Part shown: positions 1 to 6,303 of the stretch, piece by piece
Numbering within the stretch: the stretch's first letter is position 1
Layout: each line of letters starts with the position of its first letter
Assembly: GCA_021818605.1 (NCBI GenBank)
Contig: JAKAUH010000806.1
Location: forward strand, 1 to 6,532
Reading direction: 5' to 3'
DNA from: Planctomycetota bacterium
GTDB taxonomy: Bacteria > Planctomycetota > Planctomycetia > Isosphaerales > Isosphaeraceae
Length of the DNA: 6,532 nt
The notes under the pieces: model-generated
What the model saw: only the letters and a program-made list of their open reading frames with translations
The model's database searches: none
What the model was told of the DNA's origin: nothing
Made by a program: the position numbers and the translations under genes

Positions 1-76
1 CACTGCCCTGGGCGCCGAGGCAACCCAGCGCGAGGAGCGACAGGACCACACACCTCGAGAATGCGGACGTGCGCAT
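1..76 (-). CDS. Exported protein or lipoprotein, N-terminal signal peptide only (runs off left edge)
   Basis: Only the first 25 codons lie in the window, beginning MRTSAFSRCVVLSLLALGC and continuing LGAQGS. Arg2 and Arg8 precede a hydrophobic core (VVLSLLALG), a textbook export signal. The cysteine at residue 19 sits in ALGC, a loose lipobox (G at -1 but A rather than L at -3), so cleavage by signal peptidase II is possible. Signal peptidase I cleavage near LGA-Q is the alternative. The start is supported by an AGGAAGGAG Shine-Dalgarno at 82-90, five bases before the ATG at 76-74. It begins 38 bases after the stop of the large secreted protein on the same strand, with no hairpin between them, so co-transcription is likely. 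The mature protein is outside the window and its function cannot be judged. Confidence 0.75.
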   Translation of the reverse strand, partial: MRTSAFSRCVVLSLLALGCLGAQGS

Positions 77-114
77 GGAAGCTCCTTCCTCGGAGGACCA
101 GTCGTCTCCGGCGG

Positions 115-3100
115 TCAGAACGTGATCCGGTAGGGGAGGAATCCGAGCTGAAGGCCGAGGATCTTGCGGTACTGCTCATCGAAGGACAGTCCAAGCGCCT
201 CGGCCGCCGTCAGTCGGAGCATCGCGTCGATGCTCGCGCCCTGCCAGCCGTTCTGTGGCGGCGGAGGCCGCCGCGCCGAGGCGGGCAGACCCTTCACCAT
301 CGCAGCGATGACCCGGGGATCGTACACGGCCACCGCCTTGAACACGGTGGACTGGTAGTAACCAATGTTGTGACCGTTGACCAGCAGCCCCGGCATGCGA
401 TCCAGCGCGGGCGCGATGATCGCCGCGGCCATCGGGCGGTCGTATCTCGCGACGAGGGCTGCCAGGACGACCGCCGGCTGCAACTGGCCGAGAAACGCGT
501 ACTGCGACAGCACCTCGCGATGGGCCGCCGCCAGCCAGAGCCGCTCCTCCAGGTGATCGGGATCGATCCGCTCGAACAGGGGCAACAGTGCGACCATCTG
601 GTTCGCGCTGTACGCAGCGTTGTTGCGCTGTCTGTCGCCCACCAGCTTCCGCAGCCGATCGAACGCCTCGTCCAGCAGGGCCCTTGCCCCCGCGGGATCG
701 GCGTCGGCCCGCGCGGCGGCCATCAGGGCCAGGCCCTCGGCCACCATCTCGGGCCGGGGATTCGAATTTGGTCCGGAGGGTTGGTTGAGCTGATCGAGGA
801 TCCGCCGCGCGCGGGGCAGGTCGACGGGCGCCATCCGCTGGCAGATCCGCAGGATGTAGGCATCGCGTTCTACATCCGAGAGGTTCGGCACGGCCCGGGG
901 AACCAGCCGCTCGGCCTCCGCTGGATCGAGCGCGGCCAGCCGGACGGCAACCTCGCCGTGATGGCACTGGAGCGTCCGCGGGTCGATCGGGCTGACGTTC
1001 CTCCGTCCCTTCCGCTCAAGAATGGTCATCGCCGTGCGGCGGTCGATCACGGCCAGCGCCCTGGCGAACTCCTCGGCTTCAAAGAAGAAATGATCCTTCG
1101 GCAACGATGCGATGACCGACCGCCCCAGGCGAAGGACCGGCGTGGCGCGGTCGACGAGCCCCAGCTCGAGGTAGCGATCGGCCACCTTGCGCAGCAGGCG
1201 GAGCCTCAATGGCTGGCTCTCGACGCGACGGGCCTCGGCCAGCGCGCGGTCGATCAACTCGGGGCGAGGCCGGCCCTGGGCGTCGGCCGCCGCTTCGGCA
1301 AGTATAAGGAAGCCCTCGGCGCGGGCTGATGGATCCCGGTCGGCCTCGATCGTCTCGATCGCCGCCTTTGGATCGTCCTCGTACTGTCCCAGCGCGACCT
1401 GGGCGAGCACCGGCCCCGGCTGTGACAGCACGCGGTTCTCGAGCATTTCGAGGACGCGATCGGGGTCGACTCGCGCCAGCGCGGGCACGACCGATCCACC
1501 AAGATGGCCGAGCGAACCGTCCCGGGCCTGAACAATCAGGGGCGCGAGCAATTCCCGCGCGATTCGCCGCTCCTCGGCCCGCGAGAGCGGCGGCGGGACT
1601 GGATTCGGAATCGAGATCGGCGGCTCGTCGATTCGGGCCAGGCGGATTTCCGCCGTGGTCGCGCCGGGGCCGACGACGGCCCCGCCGAACCGGTAGCCGG
1701 ACCTGTCGGCGAACACCAGCGCGGGACCGCCCAGCACGTCGTCGAGCCGGAATCGGCCGGCGTCATCGGTGATCGCCTCCGTCCGCGCCGGGGAATCCGA
1801 CGGCTGGAAGACCGTGACCCTCGCGATGCCCTTGCCGCCGCGATCGACGACCCGTCCGGCCAGCCGACGGCGCGTCGGACGCGTGCGCAGCACCACGTCC
1901 GGGATCGTGATCAGGTCGCCCCGGTCCGCCGAGGCCCACTCGGAATACGCGAGGAAGAAGCCCGCGGCGACCAGCTCGACGCGAAACTCACGATCCTTCC
2001 GGAAGTAATCCTTTGGCGTGCGGAATGTCCCGTCGGTCCCGGTCCGGCTGTCAACGGCGAGGGTTTGCGGAAAGCCGACGCCACCGCCCTGCGGCGTCCT
2101 GTTGCGGTACTGAACGTGCACCTGGGCATCGGCGATCGGCGTGCCGTCGGGCCCGGCCACGCGGCCCGCCAGGGCGATCGCCAGTCCCGGGCGGATCGTG
2201 ACCTCGATCGGTCCCGTCGACCCGGCGATGGCCTTGACCGGCCCGTCCGTCATCCGATCGCCCAGCCGGACCTCGTCGACCGACAGCTCGCTGCCTGGCC
2301 GGAGACCTCTGGCGACGAACTCGCCGTGCTCGTCGGCTGCATCAGGCATCTGAGCCGACCCAGACCATCGGCTGATGCGGGCGTGCGCCGCCGGCCGGCC
2401 ATTCTCGTCGCGCACGATGAAGTGGAGCGGCGGCGCGGCGGGAATCGCCTCCCAGGGCTCCAGCTCGAGCTTTTCCTGACCGTCGGAGAGCGTGAGCTCC
2501 TTCCACGGCGGCCCGGGCGCTGTGACGAGCGCCGGCGGCATTGTGGACGGCGAGACGTGCCACTTTCCGGGCAGGGTCGAGAACGAATAGCGGCCCTGGG
2601 CGTCGGTCTTCGTTTTGCGGACCATCCCTCCCTGCGCCGGCGCGAGGTGCATCTCGGCCCCGGGCACGGGCCGGCCCGTGCCGTGCTCGCGCACGATGCC
2701 GGTGATCGTCACCAACTTGCGGATCGGCACCACCACTGAATTGGGCCGTCCCACGGCGACAGCCAGACCGCCCGGCGCATCGGCCCTGACCGGCAGGTCC
2801 CTCGGCGGATTGAATACCAGTTCGAGACGCCCCGGCGCGATCGACGGAAAGGCGAACCGGCCCTCCGCGTCGGTCGTCCCCTCGGCGTAGCCGGTCGTCT
2901 GCGGATCGGGGCCCCAGCGATCGCCGGCATAGGTAAAAGCCGAGACCCGCCAGCCCTTCATCAGCGCGGGGTCGCCGCCCTGGAGCCGGCCCTCGAGTGA
3001 CGCGACCTGGCGCAGGCGAACGCGCTTCGGCTGCGACGTCAACGGGCGAAATGGCCGGCCCTGAATGCCGAACCCCTTCGCGTGGACGTCGACATAGGCG

Positions 3101-3618
3101 ACTTCCTCATTCGCGGCGGCCTCGATCACGGCCTGGCCATCCCTGTCGGTCGCCGCCTCGATCAGGTCCTCGACGTCGCTGGGCACGTTGATCTGATCCC
3201 GGCCGAACCATTCGAGGCGGATCCGCGCGCCGAGCACGGGCCGGCCGTCGGGATCCTCGACATGGACCTCGCCCTTCCCGGGCGGACCGAGCGTGATGCG
3301 GACATCCTCGCCGGCCTTCGGCATCGGTCCGGTGAACCTCAGATGACCAAGCCGAAAACCCGGCTTCACAACCCACAGGATCGGTGTATTGAAGCGGTTC
3401 TCGGCGACAAGCCCGGTGGGCCGCTGGAGGGAGAACCGGCCCTGGGCATCCGACTTTCCCCGCGCCACGACCTTCTGGGCGCGGACGGGCAATCCGCCGA
3501 GCAGCACCTCGGCGCCCGCCACGGGCAGGCCATCTGGCCCGACGACCACGCCTGACAGCGAAACGGTCGGGCTCTGCTGAAAAAGTACGAGGCAGACAAG
3601 AGGCACGGCGAGGACCAT
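115..3618 (-). CDS. Large secreted protein: carboxypeptidase-regulatory-like repeats plus helical-repeat half
   Basis: This is an intact 1167-codon frame with GC-rich third positions and a GGGAGGG Shine-Dalgarno just before the ATG. Residues 1-13 form a hydrophobic stretch (AVPLVCLVLF) that looks like a short signal peptide but lacks the usual basic N-terminus. Residues about 20-660 contain seven units of the carboxypeptidase-regulatory-like (Ig-like beta-sandwich) type. Each opens with a G-x-V..GxPVxGAxV-like strand pair and most close with a D-x-x-G-x-F strand: 22-64, 116-165, 208-263, 304-351, 398-442, 482-535 and 586-631. A Pro-rich linker (670-679) leads into an all-helical half (about 680-1160) with a recurring hydrophobic-Asp-(Pro) motif every 31-45 residues, typical of an alpha-solenoid. 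I see no catalytic motif. In this family such beta-sandwiches are structural or carbohydrate- and protein-binding. A role in cell-surface scaffolding is inference. An exported protein follows downstream, probably in the same operon. Confidence 0.9.
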   Translation of the reverse strand: MVLAVPLVCLVLFQQSPTVSLSGVVVGPDGLPVAGAEVLLGGLPVRAQKVVARGKSDAQGRFSLQRPTGLVAENRFNTPILWVVKPGFRLGHLRFTGPMPKAGEDVRITLGPPGKGEVHVEDPDGRPVLGARIRLEWFGRDQINVPSDVEDLIEAATDRDGQAVIEAAANEEVAYVDVHAKGFGIQGRPFRPLTSQPKRVRLRQVASLEGRLQGGDPALMKGWRVSAFTYAGDRWGPDPQTTGYAEGTTDAEGRFAFPSIAPGRLELVFNPPRDLPVRADAPGGLAVAVGRPNSVVVPIRKLVTITGIVREHGTGRPVPGAEMHLAPAQGGMVRKTKTDAQGRYSFSTLPGKWHVSPSTMPPALVTAPGPPWKELTLSDGQEKLELEPWEAIPAAPPLHFIVRDENGRPAAHARISRWSGSAQMPDAADEHGEFVARGLRPGSELSVDEVRLGDRMTDGPVKAIAGSTGPIEVTIRPGLAIALAGRVAGPDGTPIADAQVHVQYRNRTPQGGGVGFPQTLAVDSRTGTDGTFRTPKDYFRKDREFRVELVAAGFFLAYSEWASADRGDLITIPDVVLRTRPTRRRLAGRVVDRGGKGIARVTVFQPSDSPARTEAITDDAGRFRLDDVLGGPALVFADRSGYRFGGAVVGPGATTAEIRLARIDEPPISIPNPVPPPLSRAEERRIARELLAPLIVQARDGSLGHLGGSVVPALARVDPDRVLEMLENRVLSQPGPVLAQVALGQYEDDPKAAIETIEADRDPSARAEGFLILAEAAADAQGRPRPELIDRALAEARRVESQPLRLRLLRKVADRYLELGLVDRATPVLRLGRSVIASLPKDHFFFEAEEFARALAVIDRRTAMTILERKGRRNVSPIDPRTLQCHHGEVAVRLAALDPAEAERLVPRAVPNLSDVERDAYILRICQRMAPVDLPRARRILDQLNQPSGPNSNPRPEMVAEGLALMAAARADADPAGARALLDEAFDRLRKLVGDRQRNNAAYSANQMVALLPLFERIDPDHLEERLWLAAAHREVLSQYAFLGQLQPAVVLAALVARYDRPMAAAIIAPALDRMPGLLVNGHNIGYYQSTVFKAVAVYDPRVIAAMVKGLPASARRPPPPQNGWQGASIDAMLRLTAAEALGLSFDEQYRKILGLQLGFLPYRITF

Positions 3619-3969
3619 CGATCCCTCCCGGCTGGTTCTCGGCGCGATGAGCGGACTCCCGCGATCGCAGGGGCTCGAAACGCGATGTGTCCGGTTATCC
3701 TAATTCGTTCCGATATCCGATGCCAGGCCCGAGCGGCTTGCGGACGGTCGGGGACTGTTCGGCCATGCACGCGGGCTGCAAGATCCTCCCGGCAGTCGAG
3801 CCTGGAGTATCGCGACCCACCAGGAACCGCCGGCCTGCGGACTCGATCTCGTTGGAGTCGTCGCAGCGAGCGCGGGGCACAATCTGGTCAATAGTCCCGA
3901 CCGGCCCGACGAAGACACTGGCAAGTTGTCCCTGTGAACATGGTAATGATGCGGCGGAGAGACTTCTCC
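3619..3969. other. Intergenic region between divergent genes
   Basis: These 351 bases separate the minus-strand secreted protein from the plus-strand gene at 3970. Both strands have open frames here, but their products are Arg/Pro/Gly-rich, lack hydrophobic or conserved blocks, and resemble chance GC-rich frames. The only promoter-like match for the minus-strand gene is CTGGCA (3721-3726), an 18-base spacer, then TAGGAT (3697-3702). Each box matches the sigma-70 consensus at 4 of 6 positions, in a locally AT-richer patch, which would give a leader of about 70 bases. This is weak. I found no convincing plus-strand promoter and no terminator. Confidence 0.4.
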
Positions 3970-4383
3970 ATGGACCTGGATGCGAAGGCCGCCCCTGCCA
4001 TGATCGAGACAACGCCCCGGCGTGTGCCCCGGGGCGTACGGTCGCGGGTGGTCATCAATGCGGGGACGCTGATCGGCAGCTTGCTCCTGGGTGTGGGCAC
4101 CGCGCTGGCGATGGCGGACGATCCATTCGGCCGCCTGGTGATGGCCTTCGGCTCGCGCCAGGCTCCGAGACAGACGACGGCGGTCGAGCCGACGATCTGG
4201 GTCAGGAATCACCGGCCGATCGACCGCTGCCTCTACAGCGACCGGATACCCGACGGCGTCACCCGGCGCGGGGTTGGATTCCTCGAGCGGGAGCCGGGCC
4301 AGGCGGTCGTCGTCGAGATACCCATCCCGGGCCGAAAAAACCGGTCGGCAGGTTCCTGCGGTTCTGGATGGCCGTCGTGCTGA
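3970..4383 (+). CDS. Membrane protein, upstream frame of a frameshifted gene
   Basis: The start MDLDAKAAPAM is chosen over the ATG at 3934 because GGAGAG (3956-3961) lies eight bases before it. The zero-frame product has 137 residues. A basic stretch (RRVPRGVRSR) precedes one hydrophobic segment at about 26-48 (VVINAGTLIGSLLLGVGTAL), followed by a soluble part of about 75 residues rich in charged residues and ending VVVEIPIPGRK. Third positions are strongly GC-biased as in a true gene. After codon 123 the zero frame gives only 14 low-complexity residues (Ser, Gly, Cys) to a TGA at 4381-4383. The -1 frame, by contrast, opens straight into two strong membrane segments. The switch falls on the heptamer A AAA AAC. 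I do not recognise the family. Either the ribosome makes both a short and a long product, or one A has been lost and this is a broken gene. Confidence 0.6.
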   Translation: MDLDAKAAPAMIETTPRRVPRGVRSRVVINAGTLIGSLLLGVGTALAMADDPFGRLVMAFGSRQAPRQTTAVEPTIWVRNHRPIDRCLYSDRIPDGVTRRGVGFLEREPGQAVVVEIPIPGRKNRSAGSCGSGWPSC

Positions 4384-4997
4384 TCATCGGCGGGTTGGGA
4401 GTCGCCCTTCAGGTGGCAATGCTTGCCTTGTCGTTGCTGGGCAACGCGCCGGTGAGGTTCAACGGCCAGCGGGTCTCCAGGGAGGCCGGGCTCGCGATCG
4501 GTCTCGGCTTCCTGGCCGCCTGGCTGCTTGTCTTCGCGACGATGTACTGGTTCGGCCGGCTCGCGGCCGGCGCGCAATCCGGACCCGGCTTGACGGGCCG
4601 CGACAGGCCAGTGGGGAAATGGCTCGACGTGAAAGTCGCCATTACGGCCGAAGTAGATGGCCTTCCGGCCGCCCAGGTAGACGCTGTAACTCGCGGTGCC
4701 CGCGACCATGATCCGGCGGAGGAACTCGGGGTACTCGATCTGCCGGCCCTGGATGGCCTCGATGGCGGCCTGCACATCGCCGGGCGAAAACCCGGCCGGA
4801 ATCGCCGGGGCATCGCCCAGCGGCATGGGCTCGACGTGAGTGGTTCCGTCGGTCCCGTAGTGGGTCTTCTGCAGCCGGTGGAGATCGGCGTCATAGCGCT
4901 CGACGCCGGTCTCGAGCATCCTTCCCACCGTCTCGGGGAAGGTCATTCGCCCGGCAAAGGCCAGAGTCAGGCAGTCGTGAAGGACCACGGAATCCAT
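4233..4997 (-). CDS. DUF1398 (YbcV-like) family protein, native stop lost
   Basis: Residues 1-128 look like the DUF1398 family (Pfam, function unknown; E. coli YbcV is a member). They show GVERYDADLHRLQKTHYG, the THVE element, GFSPGDVQAAIEAIQ, IEYPEFLRRIMVAG, and the terminal SVYLGGRKAIYFGRNGDFHV followed by EPFP. The family normally ends within a few residues of this point (about base 4614). Here the frame runs on for another 126 codons that are antisense to the plus-strand membrane gene and have no domain character (Arg, Pro, Gln and Gly rich). No minus-strand stop exists in any frame between 4461 and 4614, so one indel cannot restore a normal end. The formal product is 254 residues. The start has a GCGAGGT Shine-Dalgarno and lies 14 bases after the MarR stop, so the two form an operon. 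The name rests on remembered family features, not a search. Confidence 0.75.
   Translation of the reverse strand: MDSVVLHDCLTLAFAGRMTFPETVGRMLETGVERYDADLHRLQKTHYGTDGTTHVEPMPLGDAPAIPAGFSPGDVQAAIEAIQGRQIEYPEFLRRIMVAGTASYSVYLGGRKAIYFGRNGDFHVEPFPHWPVAARQAGSGLRAGREPAEPVHRREDKQPGGQEAETDREPGLPGDPLAVEPHRRVAQQRQGKHCHLKGDSQPADDQHDGHPEPQEPADRFFRPGMGISTTTAWPGSRSRNPTPRRVTPSGIRSL
4335..4359 (+). other. Candidate -1 frameshift site: slippery heptamer plus hairpin
   Basis: In the reading frame set by the ATG at 3970, codons CGA AAA AAC place A AAA AAC (4335-4341) in exact X XXY YYZ register, the form used at classical -1 frameshift sites. Six bases later GCAG (4348-4351) can pair with CTGC (4356-4359) around a GTTC loop. 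This lies within the usual distance for a stimulatory structure, but the stem has only four pairs. A slip here continues as K-K-P-V-G-R-F-L-R-F-W into the membrane frame. The register and spacing are direct observations. That it functions is inference, and a single-base deletion in a former A7 run explains the layout equally well. Confidence 0.4.
4341..4610 (+). CDS. Membrane protein, downstream (-1) frame with two transmembrane helices, stop missing
   Basis: Reading from the slippery site in the -1 frame gives about 90 residues that look genuinely coding. FLRFWMAVVLIIGG opens a transmembrane segment of about 25 residues (about 4368-4442). A loop with NGQRVSREAG follows, then a second segment GLGFLAAWLLVFATMYWF (about 4485-4550). 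Third positions are GC-rich in this frame only. An internal ATG at 4368 has no Shine-Dalgarno at a usable distance, so independent initiation is unlikely and expression probably depends on the upstream gene. With the upstream part, the product would be a three-helix protein of about 214 residues up to the junction. The frame stays open to a TGA ending at 5078, but beyond about 4610 it is simply the antisense of the DUF1398 gene and shows no protein-like character. The native C-terminus therefore appears lost. Family unknown. Confidence 0.5.
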
Positions 4998-5011
4998 GGG
5001 ATACCTCGCAT

Positions 5012-5470
5012 TCAGTCCAGGGCCTTGCCCTGGAAGCCATTGCGCTCCAGTAACATCCGCACCGTCGCCAGGAGCTGACGTCGCTCTTCCTCGCCGATCA
5101 CGCCGAAGAACGCCTCGTCGTTCCGATCGGCCTCACCCGCCAGGACCGGCACGAGCTTCCTGCCGGCCTCGCTCAGCCGCAACCGCACGGCACGCCGGCT
5201 GGCCGGGTCGGCTTCCCGGAGCACCAGCCCCTTTTGCGAGAGCCGCTCGACCATCCGCGACATCGCCCCGTTGTCGACTCCGACCGCCTCCGCCAGACCG
5301 TTCAGCGAGGCGTTCTCCAGGTCGAAGAGGCAACGAAGCACCACCCACTGCGGGACGCTCACGTCGTGCCGCTCCAGCCGCGCGGCGAACGCGTGACTGA
5401 CCAGGTTCGACAGACATCTAAGCCAGTAACCGATGTGGGCCTCGAGCTGGCTGGGTCGTTTGGTCTTCAT
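5012..5470 (-). CDS. MarR-family transcriptional regulator
   Basis: This 152-residue protein has normal MarR length. An N-terminal dimerisation helix (GYWLRCLSNLVSHAFAARL, about 14-32) is followed by PQWVVLRCLFDLENASLNGL. The winged-helix core follows: VDNGAMSRMVERLSQKGLV (about 65-83) as the recognition helix region and READPASRRAVRLRLSEAG (about 85-103) as the wing with the family's D-x-x-x-R-R-x pattern. A C-terminal dimerisation helix follows (EEERRQLLATVRMLLERNG). Members are homodimeric repressors that release DNA on binding small molecules or on oxidation. Two cysteines, 19 and 47, are present but not enough to claim redox sensing. The start at 5470 is chosen because upstream sequence in frame is not protein-like and a strong promoter ends 7 bases before this ATG. 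There is no Shine-Dalgarno. It leads an operon with the DUF1398 gene and probably represses itself. Confidence 0.93.
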   Translation of the reverse strand: MKTKRPSQLEAHIGYWLRCLSNLVSHAFAARLERHDVSVPQWVVLRCLFDLENASLNGLAEAVGVDNGAMSRMVERLSQKGLVLREADPASRRAVRLRLSEAGRKLVPVLAGEADRNDEAFFGVIGEEERRQLLATVRMLLERNGFQGKALD

Positions 5471-5477
5471 GCCGGGG

Positions 5478-5505
5478 ATTATATTGCCTGGACAACAATT
5501 GTCAA
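5478..5505 (-). promoter_or_regulatory. Near-consensus sigma-70-type promoter of the MarR operon
   Basis: On the minus strand, TTGACA (5505-5500) and TATAAT (5483-5478) both match consensus at six of six positions, with a 16-base spacer. The last base of the -10 box is separated from the MarR ATG by only CCCCGGC, so transcription should begin at or within a base or two of the ATG and the mRNA would be leaderless. It sits in a short AT-rich island in otherwise GC-rich sequence. Confidence 0.85.
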
Positions 5506-5510
5506 GGCAA
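5484..5510. promoter_or_regulatory. Inverted repeat, probable MarR operator
   Basis: The arms TTGCCTGGACAA (5484-5495) and TTGTCAAGGCAA (5499-5510) are inverted copies matching at 11 of 12 positions around a 3-base centre. The single mismatch pairs 5490 with 5504. The site spans the -35 box and the entire spacer and abuts the -10 box, so a bound dimer would block RNA polymerase. MarR proteins typically bind such palindromes next to their own gene, so autorepression is the natural inference. I saw no second copy in the window. Confidence 0.75.
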
Positions 5511-5825
5511 CGTTTCGGCCGGAACGTCCGCATTCGGGCGCGGGGGGTTGTCGGACCGCCGGGTCGAAGTGTGGGAGGTGGTGATCCTGCGGTCTCTTTC
5601 TGGCCTGGCGGTGTCCGGCGACGTATCATCGCGGCTGTCTGTCGGCGGCTTCGCCTCGGCTTTCTGGCTGGACCGGACTTCTCATTTCCCCGCCGCGGCC
5701 CTGTCTCCTGGAGACTCTGCGATGTCGATCGAGCCGTCATCGGCCGTCGCCGACGGGACGTCCTGGCCGGACCACTGCGCCCGGCGACGGGGCTGAAACC
5801 CGACGCCGGCGCGGCGGGCCTCGAG
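5511..5825. other. Intergenic region upstream of the small membrane protein
   Basis: No confident gene lies here. Open frames extend from both neighbours, but their Arg/Pro-rich products look like chance frames, including the 181-residue N-terminal extension that would be added to MarR. A weak plus-strand promoter-like pair is TGGCCT (5601-5606), 17 bases, TATCAT (5624-5629); the -10 matches 5 of 6 and the -35 only 3 of 6. The right part (5722-5796) holds a small open frame with a good ribosome binding site, listed separately. Confidence 0.35.
5722..5796 (+). CDS. Short frame with good ribosome binding site: lost N-terminus of next gene, or leader peptide
   Basis: ATG at 5722 follows TGGAG (5709-5713) at eight bases, the same arrangement as the gene at 3970. 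It encodes MSIEPSSAVADGTSW followed by PDHCARRRG and a TGA. Third positions are GC in nearly all codons. The downstream membrane protein uses the -1 frame relative to this one and has no Shine-Dalgarno at its own ATG. In that frame the sequence becomes protein-like at about 5767 (GPLRPATGLKPDAGAAGLE). A one-base loss at about 5760-5780 would join the two into a protein of roughly 180 residues. A real 24-residue peptide or chance are the alternatives. Confidence 0.3.
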   Translation: MSIEPSSAVADGTSWPDHCARRRG

Positions 5826-6269
5826 ATGCCGACGAGCGGGGAGCTGGTGAAAACCTTCCTCGTGATGGGCGTCGGCCAGGGGGTTTTGTTCGGGGTCATC
5901 TGGTCGCTGCCGATGTGGTTCCTGGTGTGGAGGAACCAGAGTCTCGCCGCGATTCTGCTTGGCCCGGGCCTGGGGGGCGGCCTGTCGTTCGGGCTATTCA
6001 TGGGGATCTTCATGGCGATCTACATGAGGCCCACGATCGTGGAGATCCCGATCGGCGACACCGACGCGTTCCTCCGCCGGCTGTATGCCGAGGCCGCCAA
6101 GCTGCGCTACAGGACGTTGGGCCAGGTCGATGGCGTGCGGGTCTTCGGGCCGAGGACCCCGTTCCACCCGAAGGCGTTCCGGATCCGGATTCGTGTCGAC
6201 CCCGGGAAGGCGACGATCGCCGGGCCCAGCGTCAACATCAAGGTGCTCAAGAAGCGCCTGGAGGGATAA
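5826..6269 (+). CDS. Small two-helix membrane protein of unknown function
   Basis: This 147-residue product from the ATG at 5826 has two strong transmembrane segments, about 9-35 (LVKTFLVMGVGQGVLFGVIW onward) and about 41-67 (AAILLGPGLGGGLSFGLFMG onward). A soluble C-terminal domain of about 80 residues follows, with a likely mixed alpha/beta pattern: IVEIPIGD, a helix AFLRRLYAEAAKL, then strands YRTLGQV, GVRVFGP, FRIRIRVD and KATIAGPSV, and a basic tail KVLKKRLEG. The hairpin of two helices would place both ends on the same side, presumably cytoplasmic given the basic tail. I do not recognise a family. The start is uncertain: the ATG at 5826 has no clear Shine-Dalgarno, and an out-of-frame start with a good one lies at 5722. 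It ends with TAA and converges on the sigma-54 activator gene 34 bases away, without a terminator hairpin I can see. Confidence 0.75.
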   Translation: MPTSGELVKTFLVMGVGQGVLFGVIWSLPMWFLVWRNQSLAAILLGPGLGGGLSFGLFMGIFMAIYMRPTIVEIPIGDTDAFLRRLYAEAAKLRYRTLGQVDGVRVFGPRTPFHPKAFRIRIRVDPGKATIAGPSVNIKVLKKRLEG

Positions 6270-6303
6270 GCGACGGGCGGCGGGCGAGATCGATGGCCAA
6301 CTC

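Noticed and set aside
61..2739. Long plus-strand open frames (61-1329 and 1504-2739) opposite the giant secreted protein
   Set aside because: Their products are Arg/Gly/Pro/His-rich without hydrophobic cores or motifs, and they are exact antisense of a clearly coding frame with domains; such frames are expected in GC-rich genes.
3661..3668. GCGATCGC octamer resembling the cyanobacterial HIP1 repeat
   Set aside because: I noted only this copy and did not count systematically; a lone copy is expected by chance in GC-rich DNA with many GATC-containing codons.
3687..4340. Plus-strand frame running into the membrane segment from 3687
   Set aside because: Before 4335 this frame is low-complexity and lacks coding bias, while the frame from 3970 has both a Shine-Dalgarno and proper third-position bias.
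5641..5680. Possible hairpin GGCG-GCTT-CGCC followed by a few T residues
   Set aside because: The stem has only four pairs, the T-run is three bases, and no gene ends just upstream, so it is not a terminator.
5471..6013. N-terminal extension of the MarR frame to 333 residues
   Set aside because: The extra 181 residues are Arg/Pro/Ser-rich shadow sequence and would be interrupted by the perfect promoter and operator just before 5470.
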